In this document: piece after piece, positions 1 through 5,998 of the stretch
How positions within the stretch are numbered: position 1 is the stretch's first letter
Layout: every line of letters begins with the position of its first letter
NCBI GenBank assembly: GCA_002401495.1
Contig: NVTG01000039.1
Coordinates: 1-11,282, forward strand
DNA: 11,282 nucleotides
Reading direction: 5' to 3'
Origin: Candidatus Kaiserbacteria bacterium
GTDB taxonomy: Bacteria > Patescibacteria > Paceibacteria > UBA9973 > UBA2100
Translations under genes and position numbers: made by a program
Notes under the pieces: model-generated
The model's input: the letters and a program-made list of their open reading frames with translations, nothing else
Databases searched by the model: none
Told to the model about the DNA's origin: nothing

Positions 1-21
1 TCTTAGCGCCGTGTAGTATTT

Positions 22-771
22 ATGCAGGAAAAAGAAATCAAAAGAGACCGAATAGTCAATTTAGGCGGACGTGCCTTGTTGCTTCTGGTCCTTCTTGGTT
101 TTGCATTTTACTTTGGCCTAACTCAGTTGGAAAGAAACAAAATATCAACTTTGAGTACGGAGCAAGCTACAATGGACGTTGATGATCATGATGTTGCTTT
201 TTGGTACAAAAACCAAGCTCTGAATAGAAGTCAGGGAGAAGGTCCATATAGTACTGTAGGCACTGTCCATTCCCACATTCGAGAGTGTATCTTCCCTGAG
301 TCTCCGGATTTTAGTTGTCTGGAAGCTCAATGGGAATTGGGGTTCAAGGAATATCTTGGAACAAAGGTGCACAATTGCGAAATTATCGAAGCAGAATTGT
401 ATAGAAATCTTTGCGTTTCCGGGGTTTCAAAAGACCTTGCGAAATTATATGAATCCCTTGACTTTGGTATCGTTTCTTATCTGCAGAGCACCTACGGATC
501 AAACCCCGCGGCCTCAGGTCTGCAAAAGGAAGAGTACGACAAGGCTTTTAAAATTCTTCGAAATCTATCGATAAAGATTAAAAAGTGTCCGAGTATAATA
601 CCAGCGAATTCCACTTGTCTTGAGGAGCAATGGAAAGAGGAGTTTAAAAAGGATATACCAGAAGGGAAAGAAAAGTATTGTAGCTTACTCCCATCGGGAA
701 TATACAAAAGATTATGTAACTCTGGTGCTGGCGAGAGGAAGACTCAAGTGGTAAGTGATTTCGAAAAATAA
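22..771 (+). CDS. Membrane-anchored protein with a duplicated four-cysteine module (unknown function)
   Basis: A 249-residue protein of no family I recognise. Residues 17-36 form one hydrophobic segment after a short basic N-terminus (signal anchor, bulk predicted outside). The exterior part holds two copies of one module: Cys 89, 99, 119, 131 and Cys 189, 199, 220, 232. The spacings are 10/20/12 and 10/21/12 residues. Both copies share a CLE-QW motif after the second Cys and an L-C-x-S-G motif at the fourth (NLCVSG, RLCNSG). Eight cysteines outside the membrane suggest disulfides or a metal site; which one is inference. An in-frame stop at 4-6 and no earlier start codon support the ATG at 22. 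The gene ends one base before the cupredoxin gene, so the two are probably co-transcribed and translationally coupled. The C-x10-C hairpin motif recurs in the convergent gene at 1210-2688. Confidence 0.8.
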   Translation: MQEKEIKRDRIVNLGGRALLLLVLLGFAFYFGLTQLERNKISTLSTEQATMDVDDHDVAFWYKNQALNRSQGEGPYSTVGTVHSHIRECIFPESPDFSCLEAQWELGFKEYLGTKVHNCEIIEAELYRNLCVSGVSKDLAKLYESLDFGIVSYLQSTYGSNPAASGLQKEEYDKAFKILRNLSIKIKKCPSIIPANSTCLEEQWKEEFKKDIPEGKEKYCSLLPSGIYKRLCNSGAGERKTQVVSDFEK

Positions 772-772
772 T

Positions 773-1156
773 ATGCAAATAAATAAAAGTTTTTTAATTT
801 TGGCACTACTTTCACTGAGTATATTGATTGTAGCTACGGGATTTAGCTTCTCTCTTGAAGAAGATAACTTTGTAGAGATAGATGTCGTGGCAGACAATTG
901 GCAATTTGAACCAAATATTATAATTGTGAAAAAAGGAGATAACGTGCGGTTGAACATTGAAAGCATCGATACCAATCATGGAATTACGATACCAGACTTC
1001 GAAATTAGCGAGTTCTTGGTTTCTGGTGAAATGATTGTAATTCAATTTGTTGCGGACAAATCAGGTGAATATCAGTTTTTTTGTAATGTATTTTGTGGGT
1101 TTGGAGATTCAAAGCACGGTCATCCTTCCATGCGCGGAACACTAATTGTTGAATAG
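773..1156 (+). CDS. CuA-type cupredoxin domain protein, exported
   Basis: A 127-residue protein with an N-terminal hydrophobic segment (residues 6-25; signal peptide or anchor) and one cupredoxin fold. It resembles the soluble domain of cytochrome c oxidase subunit II. Candidate copper ligands are His69 (in DTNHGITIPDF), Cys104 and Cys108 (CNVFC), then His115 or His117, and Met120 before RGTLIV. In subunit II the second Cys and the His are separated by three residues; here the gap is six (to His115) or eight (to His117). H-x2-M spacing favours His117. No haem-copper oxidase gene is in the window, so electron transfer or copper handling is inferred. I chose the ATG at 773, which directly follows the stop of the upstream gene. 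A GTG at 755 would add six polar residues inside that gene and is less likely. No clear Shine-Dalgarno site at proper distance. Confidence 0.85.
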   Translation: MQINKSFLILALLSLSILIVATGFSFSLEEDNFVEIDVVADNWQFEPNIIIVKKGDNVRLNIESIDTNHGITIPDFEISEFLVSGEMIVIQFVADKSGEYQFFCNVFCGFGDSKHGHPSMRGTLIVE

Positions 1157-1209
1157 CTTAGCGAGACTCCTCATAAAACAAGGCCTCGCACCTACCCAAG
1201 CCGCTACAT

Positions 1210-2688
1210 TTACTTATTTAGACACCCGTAAAGATATTCGTTTTCGTGATGCGTTTTAAAAATTGCGCACGTTTCGTTGACAGCAGACAACCCAAATCCA
1301 GAATAAGCAAAGCCCACTACTTTTTTAAAACACGTAACTTGCTGCACTGATGTGAGAACATCGTGTGTACAGTATTTGATAGCTTCAAAGTGTTGTTTAG
1401 TTGGTGTGCCAAATTCCACAATTCCAGACACGATACCCCCTATACACATATTTGTGTACTCAGGAAATTCAGTAATACACTCAGTACTGACTGCAGCGAT
1501 AGTATCCATATCAACACCACCTTTAGTTAAAACACTTACAGCTGATTGCAGTGTGAGTCCCGTATATTCTGGTTCAGAGATACTTTTAATAATTTTAAGA
1601 AGATTACCAACCTCATTGTTTGCCAGACCGTCAATCAAAGTATTCATCTGTTCATAACATGCAAGTTTAAATTCTTCATCGTTCTGCCCCTCACACGGTT
1701 CAAAGACTGAACTCGGATCGACAACCAGCCCATATAGGCCATAGTGTCTTGCAACTGCGAGACCGTTAAATACCCCAGTACCGCATAAATATTTTTGTCT
1801 GTCAGTCTCGGCTATTTGAATACACATCTGCAGTGCCTTTTCGATTACTGCGTCCGCATTTCCCCATGTACGAGGATCACTTCCATCAGTAAACCCGTGC
1901 CCGACACCGTGATAACAAGCTTGGCCAGCAGCAGCTCCAAATTCGAACAATTGCTCATCAACAAAACGACAAAATTCTCTTGCTTCATCCATATCACCAG
2001 TGGTTACCAAAAGAGTTTCCATAAAACCATGGTAAAAACCATAGCCACAATATGAAGTTACATTTGTTAACGAAAAATTTTCTTGTTTATTAAATGTGTA
2101 GTACGCGTTTTCCCCTATAACATGAACAATAGCATGACAAGCATTGCTAAAACCAGGCACGTTTTCATACATGTATGAAAACCGTTCAAACGCTGCCTCA
2201 ACCCCACCCGCTGTGAGTGCGGCGAGTATTTCCTCCTTCCAACACCGTATATCAATACACTCTTCAGGTACTGCTTCACTCATGCTTCCGAAAACTCTTA
2301 TCGTGCCCGTAGCTGTAGTAAAAAGATGGTCATGAAAATGCCATGTACCGGCTTTGCTGAAAATAAAACTCCAATTTTCACCAGGAAGGACGGGTTCACG
2401 TGGATCAAATTCACTAAGGACAGTATGCGACGGATGTAAGTCAGATGCTGGCCAGAAATCGTTTTCACTTTCATTCTTGAATACCACTTGTGTGTCTACT
2501 AAAATTTCAACGATGGACGGTGAAAATTCACTTCCATCAAATATGATTACATATGGTGGCTCAGAGTTATGAGGCGCAGTAAATATATATAGCCCGAGTA
2601 GGACAGTTGGGACGAGTAGCAGAAGAATCAAAAAAAATCTTTTGTTCAGAGAATCAACGAGCAACATTCTTTTTATCTCTTGATTCAT
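1210..2688 (-). CDS. Membrane-anchored cupredoxin fused to a Cys/His-rich repeat domain
   Basis: A 492-residue protein when started at the ATG at 2688. Residues 15-37 form a transmembrane anchor. Residues about 44-134 are a cupredoxin-like domain with His85 and His88 (DLHPSH) and the cluster His117/119/121 (WHFHDHL). The Cys of blue-copper and CuA sites is absent, so copper would be held by His alone, if it is bound. Residues about 140-492 carry 16 cysteines in helical-hairpin-like repeats. The motifs include CHAIVH (184-189), CGYGFYHG (214-221), CYHGVGHG (258-265), YLCGTG and NMCIGG. I cannot name this domain. The open frame continues upstream to 2841, but that extension runs through a promoter and a repeat and is highly basic. 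A leaderless promoter ends 7 bases before 2688. The gene is convergent with the two genes at 22-1156. Confidence 0.85.
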   Translation of the reverse strand: MNQEIKRMLLVDSLNKRFFLILLLLVPTVLLGLYIFTAPHNSEPPYVIIFDGSEFSPSIVEILVDTQVVFKNESENDFWPASDLHPSHTVLSEFDPREPVLPGENWSFIFSKAGTWHFHDHLFTTATGTIRVFGSMSEAVPEECIDIRCWKEEILAALTAGGVEAAFERFSYMYENVPGFSNACHAIVHVIGENAYYTFNKQENFSLTNVTSYCGYGFYHGFMETLLVTTGDMDEAREFCRFVDEQLFEFGAAAGQACYHGVGHGFTDGSDPRTWGNADAVIEKALQMCIQIAETDRQKYLCGTGVFNGLAVARHYGLYGLVVDPSSVFEPCEGQNDEEFKLACYEQMNTLIDGLANNEVGNLLKIIKSISEPEYTGLTLQSAVSVLTKGGVDMDTIAAVSTECITEFPEYTNMCIGGIVSGIVEFGTPTKQHFEAIKYCTHDVLTSVQQVTCFKKVVGFAYSGFGLSAVNETCAIFKTHHENEYLYGCLNK

Positions 2689-2694
2689 TATTGT

Positions 2695-2734
2695 GAGTAT
2701 AACAAAGACTCTCACTTCACGCTCTAAAACCATT
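2695..2734 (-). repeat. 40-bp promoter repeat, copy 1
   Basis: This 40-base segment matches 6582-6621 at 37 of 40 positions in the same orientation. It holds the whole predicted promoter of the gene starting at 2688, including the AGAGCG box, the 18-base spacer and the TATACT box. Conservation stops just before the start codon, and again upstream after the CCATT, so the duplicated unit is the promoter itself. Confidence 0.85.
2696..2725 (-). promoter_or_regulatory. Extended -10 promoter, predicted leaderless start
   Basis: On the minus strand TGTTATACT gives an extended -10 box (TATACT at 2696-2701), ending 7 bases before the ATG at 2688. A transcript would therefore start at or next to the start codon, and no Shine-Dalgarno site is present. 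AGAGCG at 2720-2725, 18 bases upstream of the -10, occupies the -35 place and is found at the same distance at 5872 and 6574. Confidence 0.65.
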
Positions 2735-2741
2735 TCTAAAA

Positions 2742-2776
2742 AAGATGAAAACCTGGAAATGGTTCGAACCTTTATT
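2742..2776 (+). repeat. tRNA-3'-end-like repeat, copy A (degenerate)
   Basis: It contains GAAATGGTTCGAACC followed by TTTATT, the same core as the copies at 5065 and 5950. GGTTCGAACC is palindromic and resembles a tRNA T-arm. The part corresponding to an acceptor 3' strand has largely decayed in this copy. It lies between the end of the gene at 2816 and the promoter at 2725. Confidence 0.6.
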
Positions 2777-2783
2777 GAAACGA

Positions 2784-2807
2784 GGTCACCGACTTGCATC
2801 GGTGACC
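2784..2807 (-). terminator. Hairpin after the 2816-3379 gene (possible terminator)
   Basis: A perfect 9-base stem (GGTCACCGA with TCGGTGACC) encloses a 6-base loop, nine bases past the minus-strand stop codon. Position fits a terminator for the upstream gene, but the following bases (TCGTTTC) are a poor U-tract, so function is uncertain. Confidence 0.45.
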
Positions 2808-2815
2808 CCTGTTGT

Positions 2816-3379
2816 TCAGATCTGTATATCAGCGGTTGCAACTAATCGTCCCAAAAACTCTCTGCCGACATTTGTACCGAGCCATTGAAGCGTGGAAGCC
2901 ACAATTTCTCGATCATGTTTACTGGCATTTCGGTCGTCGAGAATAGTTAGGACTGGTGTCCAGCCGTGATTTACCGCAGGACGCGGTATGTTTTCTGCTT
3001 CCCACATCAGCGCGATTATATCTTCATGCATAAGATATCTATCGCCGTAAATTTTGTGACTTGAGAAAGACGCACGGTAACGAAAGTACAGCCTGTTAAG
3101 AAACTGAGGCGTTCGCATTCGCAGTGGTGCCCGTGATTTTCGCCTTTCTTTAATTGGAAGCATTTTGAACTTCACAGGATCTCTTCGATGTGTACGTGGA
3201 CAGGGCTCAACCATCTCTTTAGCCTTACCCTCTGCTAACCTTTGAAAAGCAGTCAAAACATCTCGCTTCTCAATTGTCCCTTCGTTTACACGCCGGATGA
3301 TATCAATTAGGCGACGCGTAAGCGTCCCCAAGTCTTCGTTCGTCAGCTTACCGTCGCCGACAGCAGTTGCCGTCTCCAT
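2816..3379 (-). CDS. Hypothetical soluble protein, 187 aa
   Basis: I do not recognise a named family. Residues about 10-55 are predicted helical and follow a pattern (leucine-rich helix, then EGTIEKRDVLTAFQRLAEGK) that I believe recurs at the N-terminus of other Patescibacteria hypothetical proteins; this is recollection, not shown here. The middle is basic and the C-terminus has the motif WLGTNVGREFLGRL. There is no signal peptide or membrane segment, so it is probably cytoplasmic. The start at 3379 has AGAGGA (3388-3393) eight bases upstream, a usable Shine-Dalgarno site. GC content, sampled at about 45-50%, is above that of the housekeeping cluster (about 35-42%). It is bracketed by the tRNA-like repeats at 2742 and 3507 and is divergent from the gene at 3635. 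Confidence 0.75.
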   Translation of the reverse strand: METATAVGDGKLTNEDLGTLTRRLIDIIRRVNEGTIEKRDVLTAFQRLAEGKAKEMVEPCPRTHRRDPVKFKMLPIKERRKSRAPLRMRTPQFLNRLYFRYRASFSSHKIYGDRYLMHEDIIALMWEAENIPRPAVNHGWTPVLTILDDRNASKHDREIVASTLQWLGTNVGREFLGRLVATADIQI

Positions 3380-3428
3380 TATGACAGTCCTCTTATAGTT
3401 ACGTTAAAGGTGCAAAACACCAAATCAC

Positions 3429-3456
3429 ACTATGCTGGAAATAGTTGGGAAGTCAA
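3429..3456 (-). promoter_or_regulatory. Candidate sigma-70-type promoter for the 3379 gene
   Basis: On the minus strand TTGACT (3451-3456) and CATAGT (3429-3434) are separated by 16 bases. The predicted start near 3422 gives a leader of about 40 bases that includes the Shine-Dalgarno site. The architecture is canonical, unlike the leaderless promoters elsewhere in the window. Confidence 0.45.
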
Positions 3457-3506
3457 CGGATTCCTACTTTCTTTAAGCCGCCTTGGGCTCAAACCTCTAA
3501 AGCCTC

Positions 3507-3535
3507 TGTTGGAGAAGACACAAACGACTCGAACC
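3507..3535 (+). repeat. tRNA-3'-end-like repeat, copy E (degenerate)
   Basis: This 29-base stretch aligns without gaps to 5950-5978 at 20 of 29 positions, and most of the differences are transitions. The core CAAACGACTCGAACC keeps the T-loop-like TCGAACC. It lies in the 255-base divergent region between the genes at 3379 and 3635. That region also holds the promoters listed here, and I see no gene in it. Confidence 0.45.
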
Positions 3536-3539
3536 CAAA

Positions 3540-3568
3540 TTGCAACTATATTTCGGAATATCTATACT
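3540..3568 (+). promoter_or_regulatory. Candidate sigma-70-type promoter for the 3635 gene
   Basis: TTGCAA (3540-3545) and TATACT (3563-3568) are separated by 17 bases, giving a leader of about 60 bases. A second possible pair, TTGCAG (3576-3581) with CATACT (3599-3604) and a 17-base spacer, lies just downstream and could act in tandem. Confidence 0.5.
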
Positions 3569-3634
3569 AACCCTCTTGCAGACTAACCAAAAGATATGCA
3601 TACTAGCAAAAGAGAAACTTGAAGGAGATTAGCC

Positions 3635-4300
3635 ATGTCAGGCCCCAAAATAGACACTATGGACGTCACGGACTGGGAGCACTATCTCAGTAATCAAAGT
3701 AACACGCGAGAAATATCGTATCACGGAGGGGGGAACTACCTCTCCATTGAATTGCGTCGATTGATTTACGACGTAGATAGCTTGAATTTGTACACCAAAG
3801 TAGTTCAAGCAACACTTAACAAGTGGCAAGAGCTGGACAATGTTACTCGTGTTGAATGGGAGGTGAATCCTATACACATAGTGGCAGAAGTTGCGTTTGG
3901 AGGCAGAGCACACTTGTTTGTGGAAGATCTTCGTCTGCCCTACGGTCGTCTCTGGAAAGAGAGTCCAAGGCCACATTCTGAGACACACAAATGGATTGCA
4001 CTCAACTCGAGTGGAGAATTACCAGTCACAAGGGCTGAGTTAGGACTACTGTTCGAAACTCCTGGTTGGTCCCTGATTGCCACGCGTGTTGCTAGCAAGA
4101 AGGGTTGGCTCAATGATTCTATCGTTATGATGGAAGATCTATTTAAACGCAAGGTTGAGTTGAGCGCCCTTTCCATTGTCACTCTTGTTGATATTCATGG
4201 GTTTCCCAAAGAAAAGGGTATCCGATGGTTTCAGGTTTTGGGCTACGACAACGCCTACACGCAAACTGTCGTGGAACGCTGGGCTCAAGAACCTGCATAA
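3635..4300 (+). CDS. Hypothetical soluble protein, 221 aa
   Basis: No family recognised. The protein has no signal peptide, no membrane segment and no cysteines. Its mixed hydrophobic and polar pattern suggests an alpha/beta cytoplasmic protein. The start is well supported: AAGGAGA at 3622-3628 lies six bases before the ATG at 3635, the best Shine-Dalgarno site in the window along with that of the gene at 5001. A promoter candidate lies about 70-95 bases upstream, and a strong terminator follows the stop codon by about 33 bases, so it is a single-gene transcription unit. It is the only plus-strand gene between 1157 and the right edge. The gene is bracketed on the left by a tRNA-like repeat. 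Confidence 0.8.
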   Translation: MSGPKIDTMDVTDWEHYLSNQSNTREISYHGGGNYLSIELRRLIYDVDSLNLYTKVVQATLNKWQELDNVTRVEWEVNPIHIVAEVAFGGRAHLFVEDLRLPYGRLWKESPRPHSETHKWIALNSSGELPVTRAELGLLFETPGWSLIATRVASKKGWLNDSIVMMEDLFKRKVELSALSIVTLVDIHGFPKEKGIRWFQVLGYDNAYTQTVVERWAQEPA

Positions 4301-4333
4301 GCGGGCATAATTATCTTATAGTTCTATCAATTC

Positions 4334-4374
4334 AAATTGGCCTCGCAACTCTTTCTCTGCGAGGCCAATTTTTT
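4334..4374 (+). terminator. Rho-independent terminator of the 3635-4300 gene
   Basis: A perfect 14-base stem (4334-4347 with 4358-4371, core TTGGCCTCGCA/TGCGAGGCCAA) encloses a 10-base loop and runs into six T residues at 4369-4374. The T-tract exists on the plus strand only, so it serves the plus-strand gene. Confidence 0.9.
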
Positions 4375-4425
4375 AATGCTCCTACCTACTTGTGAGGTTC
4401 CTAGGGATTCTACTTTCTTCTATAC

Positions 4426-4468
4426 AAAAAGAGTGATAGGCCCAAAGCGTTGCTGCTTTGGGCCTATC
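4426..4468 (-). terminator. Rho-independent terminator of the 4480-5001 gene
   Basis: A perfect 14-base stem (4435-4448 with 4455-4468, core TAGGCCCAAAGC) has a 6-base loop. On the minus strand it is followed by ACTC and five T residues (4426-4430). It begins 11 bases past the stop codon of the minus-strand gene and faces the plus-strand terminator at 4334. Confidence 0.85.
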
Positions 4469-4479
4469 CAATACAGACA

Positions 4480-5001
4480 TTACTGCATTCGTTCTTTTAT
4501 ACCAGAAACCTCCAGGCCACTTATTGAGCGCCCGAAGCTCCCCGTCATTCCGTTATGGAAATTGATAGATTGCCGTGTTCCGTCAGGCGCGTAGAAATGT
4601 AGACTAGCCTCGGCGTTCCTTTTGTGGTCATTACTCCAGTAACGTTTGCTAAGAGAGATCCCGAACATGTAACCTGAAGCCGAAAAGATATCTGCATCGT
4701 CATCCTTCGCGTACGGATTGTCAAAAAAACGATCAAGTACGTTCTTATAGGCACAGCGCCGTAGGATTCCCAGTGCAACGCCTGAGTCGCATGGGTGGTC
4801 TTCTATATTTACTCGTTCCAACATCCCGTGGCTTCGAGTAGTTACAAAACAAGCTTTCTTACGGTTCCAGCCGAACCCGTAAGAACTTACTGTTACTACG
4901 GGGCGAGCGGTTGATGGCGCAAATGACGGCTGTCGACTGTGCGAGCTGTGTCCGTGGGCAATCCACCAAACTTCATCGCGTTCTTTCTTCCTTCTGACCA
5001 T
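4480..5001 (-). CDS. Hypothetical protein, 173 aa
   Basis: No family recognised. The N-terminus is basic (MVRRKKER) and continues into a His/Ser-rich stretch, with no membrane segment. The C-terminal half (from about residue 105) alternates aromatic and glycine-rich positions and looks beta-rich, ending in FGRSISGLEVSGIKERMQ. The start at 5001 is fixed by AGGAGG (5007-5012) five bases upstream. The gene ends just before a dedicated terminator, so it is a single-gene unit. GC appears slightly above that of the housekeeping cluster. Upstream, on the minus strand, TACTAT about 35-40 bases before the start could be a -10 box, but no convincing -35 box accompanies it. A tRNA-like repeat lies at 5065-5102. 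Confidence 0.75.
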   Translation of the reverse strand: MVRRKKERDEVWWIAHGHSSHSRQPSFAPSTARPVVTVSSYGFGWNRKKACFVTTRSHGMLERVNIEDHPCDSGVALGILRRCAYKNVLDRFFDNPYAKDDDADIFSASGYMFGISLSKRYWSNDHKRNAEASLHFYAPDGTRQSINFHNGMTGSFGRSISGLEVSGIKERMQ

Positions 5002-5064
5002 AACGGCCTCCTGTGTTCTCTGTTAAAATCTGACTGCATAGTACAGTCGATTTAGAAAAAAGAT

Positions 5065-5102
5065 AGCTGGTGGAACTGCAAATGGCTCGAACCTTTATTC
5101 TT
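5065..5102 (+). repeat. tRNA-3'-end-like repeat, copy C
   Basis: It matches 5950-5987 at 33 of 38 positions. Read on the minus strand it has a T-arm-like AAAGGTTCGAGCCATTT followed by GCAGTTCCACCA, which resembles an acceptor 3' strand ending in CCA. No 5' half of a tRNA is present, because the gene ending at 5120 lies immediately upstream. Confidence 0.7.
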
Positions 5103-5119
5103 CTCTAGAAAGTCTTAAC

Positions 5120-5872
5120 TCACCCTTCATACAATTCTCCTAACTGCCATTTGATCGTTGTCCAATCCACACTTTTTGGGTCGCAGCCACCCAAGCCACA
5201 GTCAGCGCCTTCATAAAAAGAAGGGTTTATTTTTTCGTCTGGCCACTGCTTGTACCTAAACGTATTCTTACCAGTCCACTCGAAAATTTCTGCTCGCCCG
5301 ATATTTGTAAATGCAAAAAGGTCATTAGAACGAGTGTTCCTACTCAGGCCACGAGAAGAAACAACTGCTTTTACCCTAGTCCCGCCACCATCGCAATTTA
5401 TGCAACCGAAGCTTATAAGAAGAGCGTTGCCTGTTTCATTATAGGTTTCTGGGAAGAACATCGGATGAGCGTCGGTAGGTAAGTTCTTCGTACCAAGTAC
5501 ATACTCATAATCTTTTCCAAGATATTCATACTCTGATTCCGAAGCCACTGCTCTAAAAAGACGCACCTTAGTGTAAGGACTGGATACTTCCCATAAATGC
5601 TTAATACCATCGACTGTTACTTCATTAATTGTAGACTCAGAATAGTTATGTTGTTCCTTTTCAGCTTCAGCTTCTTCCAAAAACGTCTTCAGTAAAACAA
5701 CGCTCTCTCCCTCAACCACCTTTTGTGGAGATAAAGTATAGCCAATCCAGCCACTAAGGACTGAAAACAGACCAATTAAAGCCACCACCAAATATTTTGA
5801 CAATGATGAATCTTTCGCCATGTCTTCAGATTTATTTTCTTGTTCGCCTGGTGTAATTTGATCTGGCTCCAT
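5120..5872 (-). CDS. Membrane-anchored hypothetical protein, 250 aa, with two cysteine pairs
   Basis: The N-terminal 25 residues are acidic and polar. A single transmembrane segment follows at about residues 27-49 (YLVVALIGLFSVLSGWIGYT). The remaining 200 residues are probably outside the membrane. They hold a CINC motif before DGGG and a CGLGGC motif near the C-terminus, the only four cysteines, which could make disulfides or bind metal. I do not recognise a family. The start at 5872 is supported by an extended -10 box ending seven bases upstream, which predicts a leaderless mRNA. AGGA touches the ATG and is too close to act as a Shine-Dalgarno site. The gene lies between the repeats at 5065 and 5950. 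No terminator hairpin with a T-tract was found after it. Confidence 0.8.
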   Translation of the reverse strand: MEPDQITPGEQENKSEDMAKDSSLSKYLVVALIGLFSVLSGWIGYTLSPQKVVEGESVVLLKTFLEEAEAEKEQHNYSESTINEVTVDGIKHLWEVSSPYTKVRLFRAVASESEYEYLGKDYEYVLGTKNLPTDAHPMFFPETYNETGNALLISFGCINCDGGGTRVKAVVSSRGLSRNTRSNDLFAFTNIGRAEIFEWTGKNTFRYKQWPDEKINPSFYEGADCGLGGCDPKSVDWTTIKWQLGELYEG

Positions 5873-5879
5873 TCCTGAA

Positions 5880-5909
5880 AGTATACCAAAGGTTCGAGCG
5901 TACCGCTCT
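5880..5909 (-). promoter_or_regulatory. Extended -10 promoter, predicted leaderless start
   Basis: TGGTATACT on the minus strand (-10 box at 5880-5885) ends seven bases before the ATG at 5872. AGAGCG at 5904-5909 lies exactly 18 bases upstream, as in the promoters at 2696 and 6583, although the bases between differ. A small inverted repeat (GAGCG-TAC-CGCTC, 5896-5908) overlaps the upstream box and could be a repressor site. Confidence 0.65.
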
Positions 5910-5949
5910 CCCTACCTACATGGACTTGTATTCAAGCCACCAAAACCAT

Positions 5950-5987
5950 TGCTGGCGGAGGTGCAAATGGTTCGAACCTTTATTCTT
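5950..5987 (+). repeat. tRNA-3'-end-like repeat, copy B
   Basis: Read on the minus strand it gives GGTTCGAACC, then ATTTGCACCTCCGCCA, much like a T-arm and an acceptor 3' strand ending in CCA of a serine-type tRNA. The spacing is one base off and the T-stem has a mismatch, so it is not a working tRNA end. The flanking ACCATTGCTG (plus strand) is shared with the true tRNA-Gln end at 6623. It lies in the 126-base spacer between the genes at 5872 and 5999. Confidence 0.7.
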
Positions 5988-5998
5988 TCAGAAATAAT

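Noticed and set aside
755..772. GTG start at 755 for the CuA cupredoxin
   Set aside because: It lies inside the upstream gene and adds only six polar residues before a normal signal sequence that begins at the ATG at 773.
1157..1209. Bidirectional terminator between the convergent genes
   Set aside because: GCGAG and CTCGC can pair with a further weak CCT/AGG helix, but the stem is broken and no T-tract follows on either strand.
2689..2841. N-terminal extension of the cupredoxin fusion protein up to 2841
   Set aside because: It would translate through a duplicated promoter and a repeat and overlap the upstream gene. The downstream ATG gives a proper anchor directly after the -10 box.
3638..3988. 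Minus-strand reading frame opposite the 3635-4300 gene
   Set aside because: It is the antisense shadow of a gene that has a strong Shine-Dalgarno site, promoter and terminator.
5950..5987. A complete tRNA gene (serine-type) at the repeat
   Set aside because: Only a T-arm and acceptor 3'-like part is present; no D-arm or anticodon arm exists upstream, and the T-stem is mismatched.
2742..5987. Integron with attC sites
   Set aside because: The repeats bracket single genes, but no RYYYAAC/GTTRRRY core pairs and no integrase were seen, and gene orientations differ.
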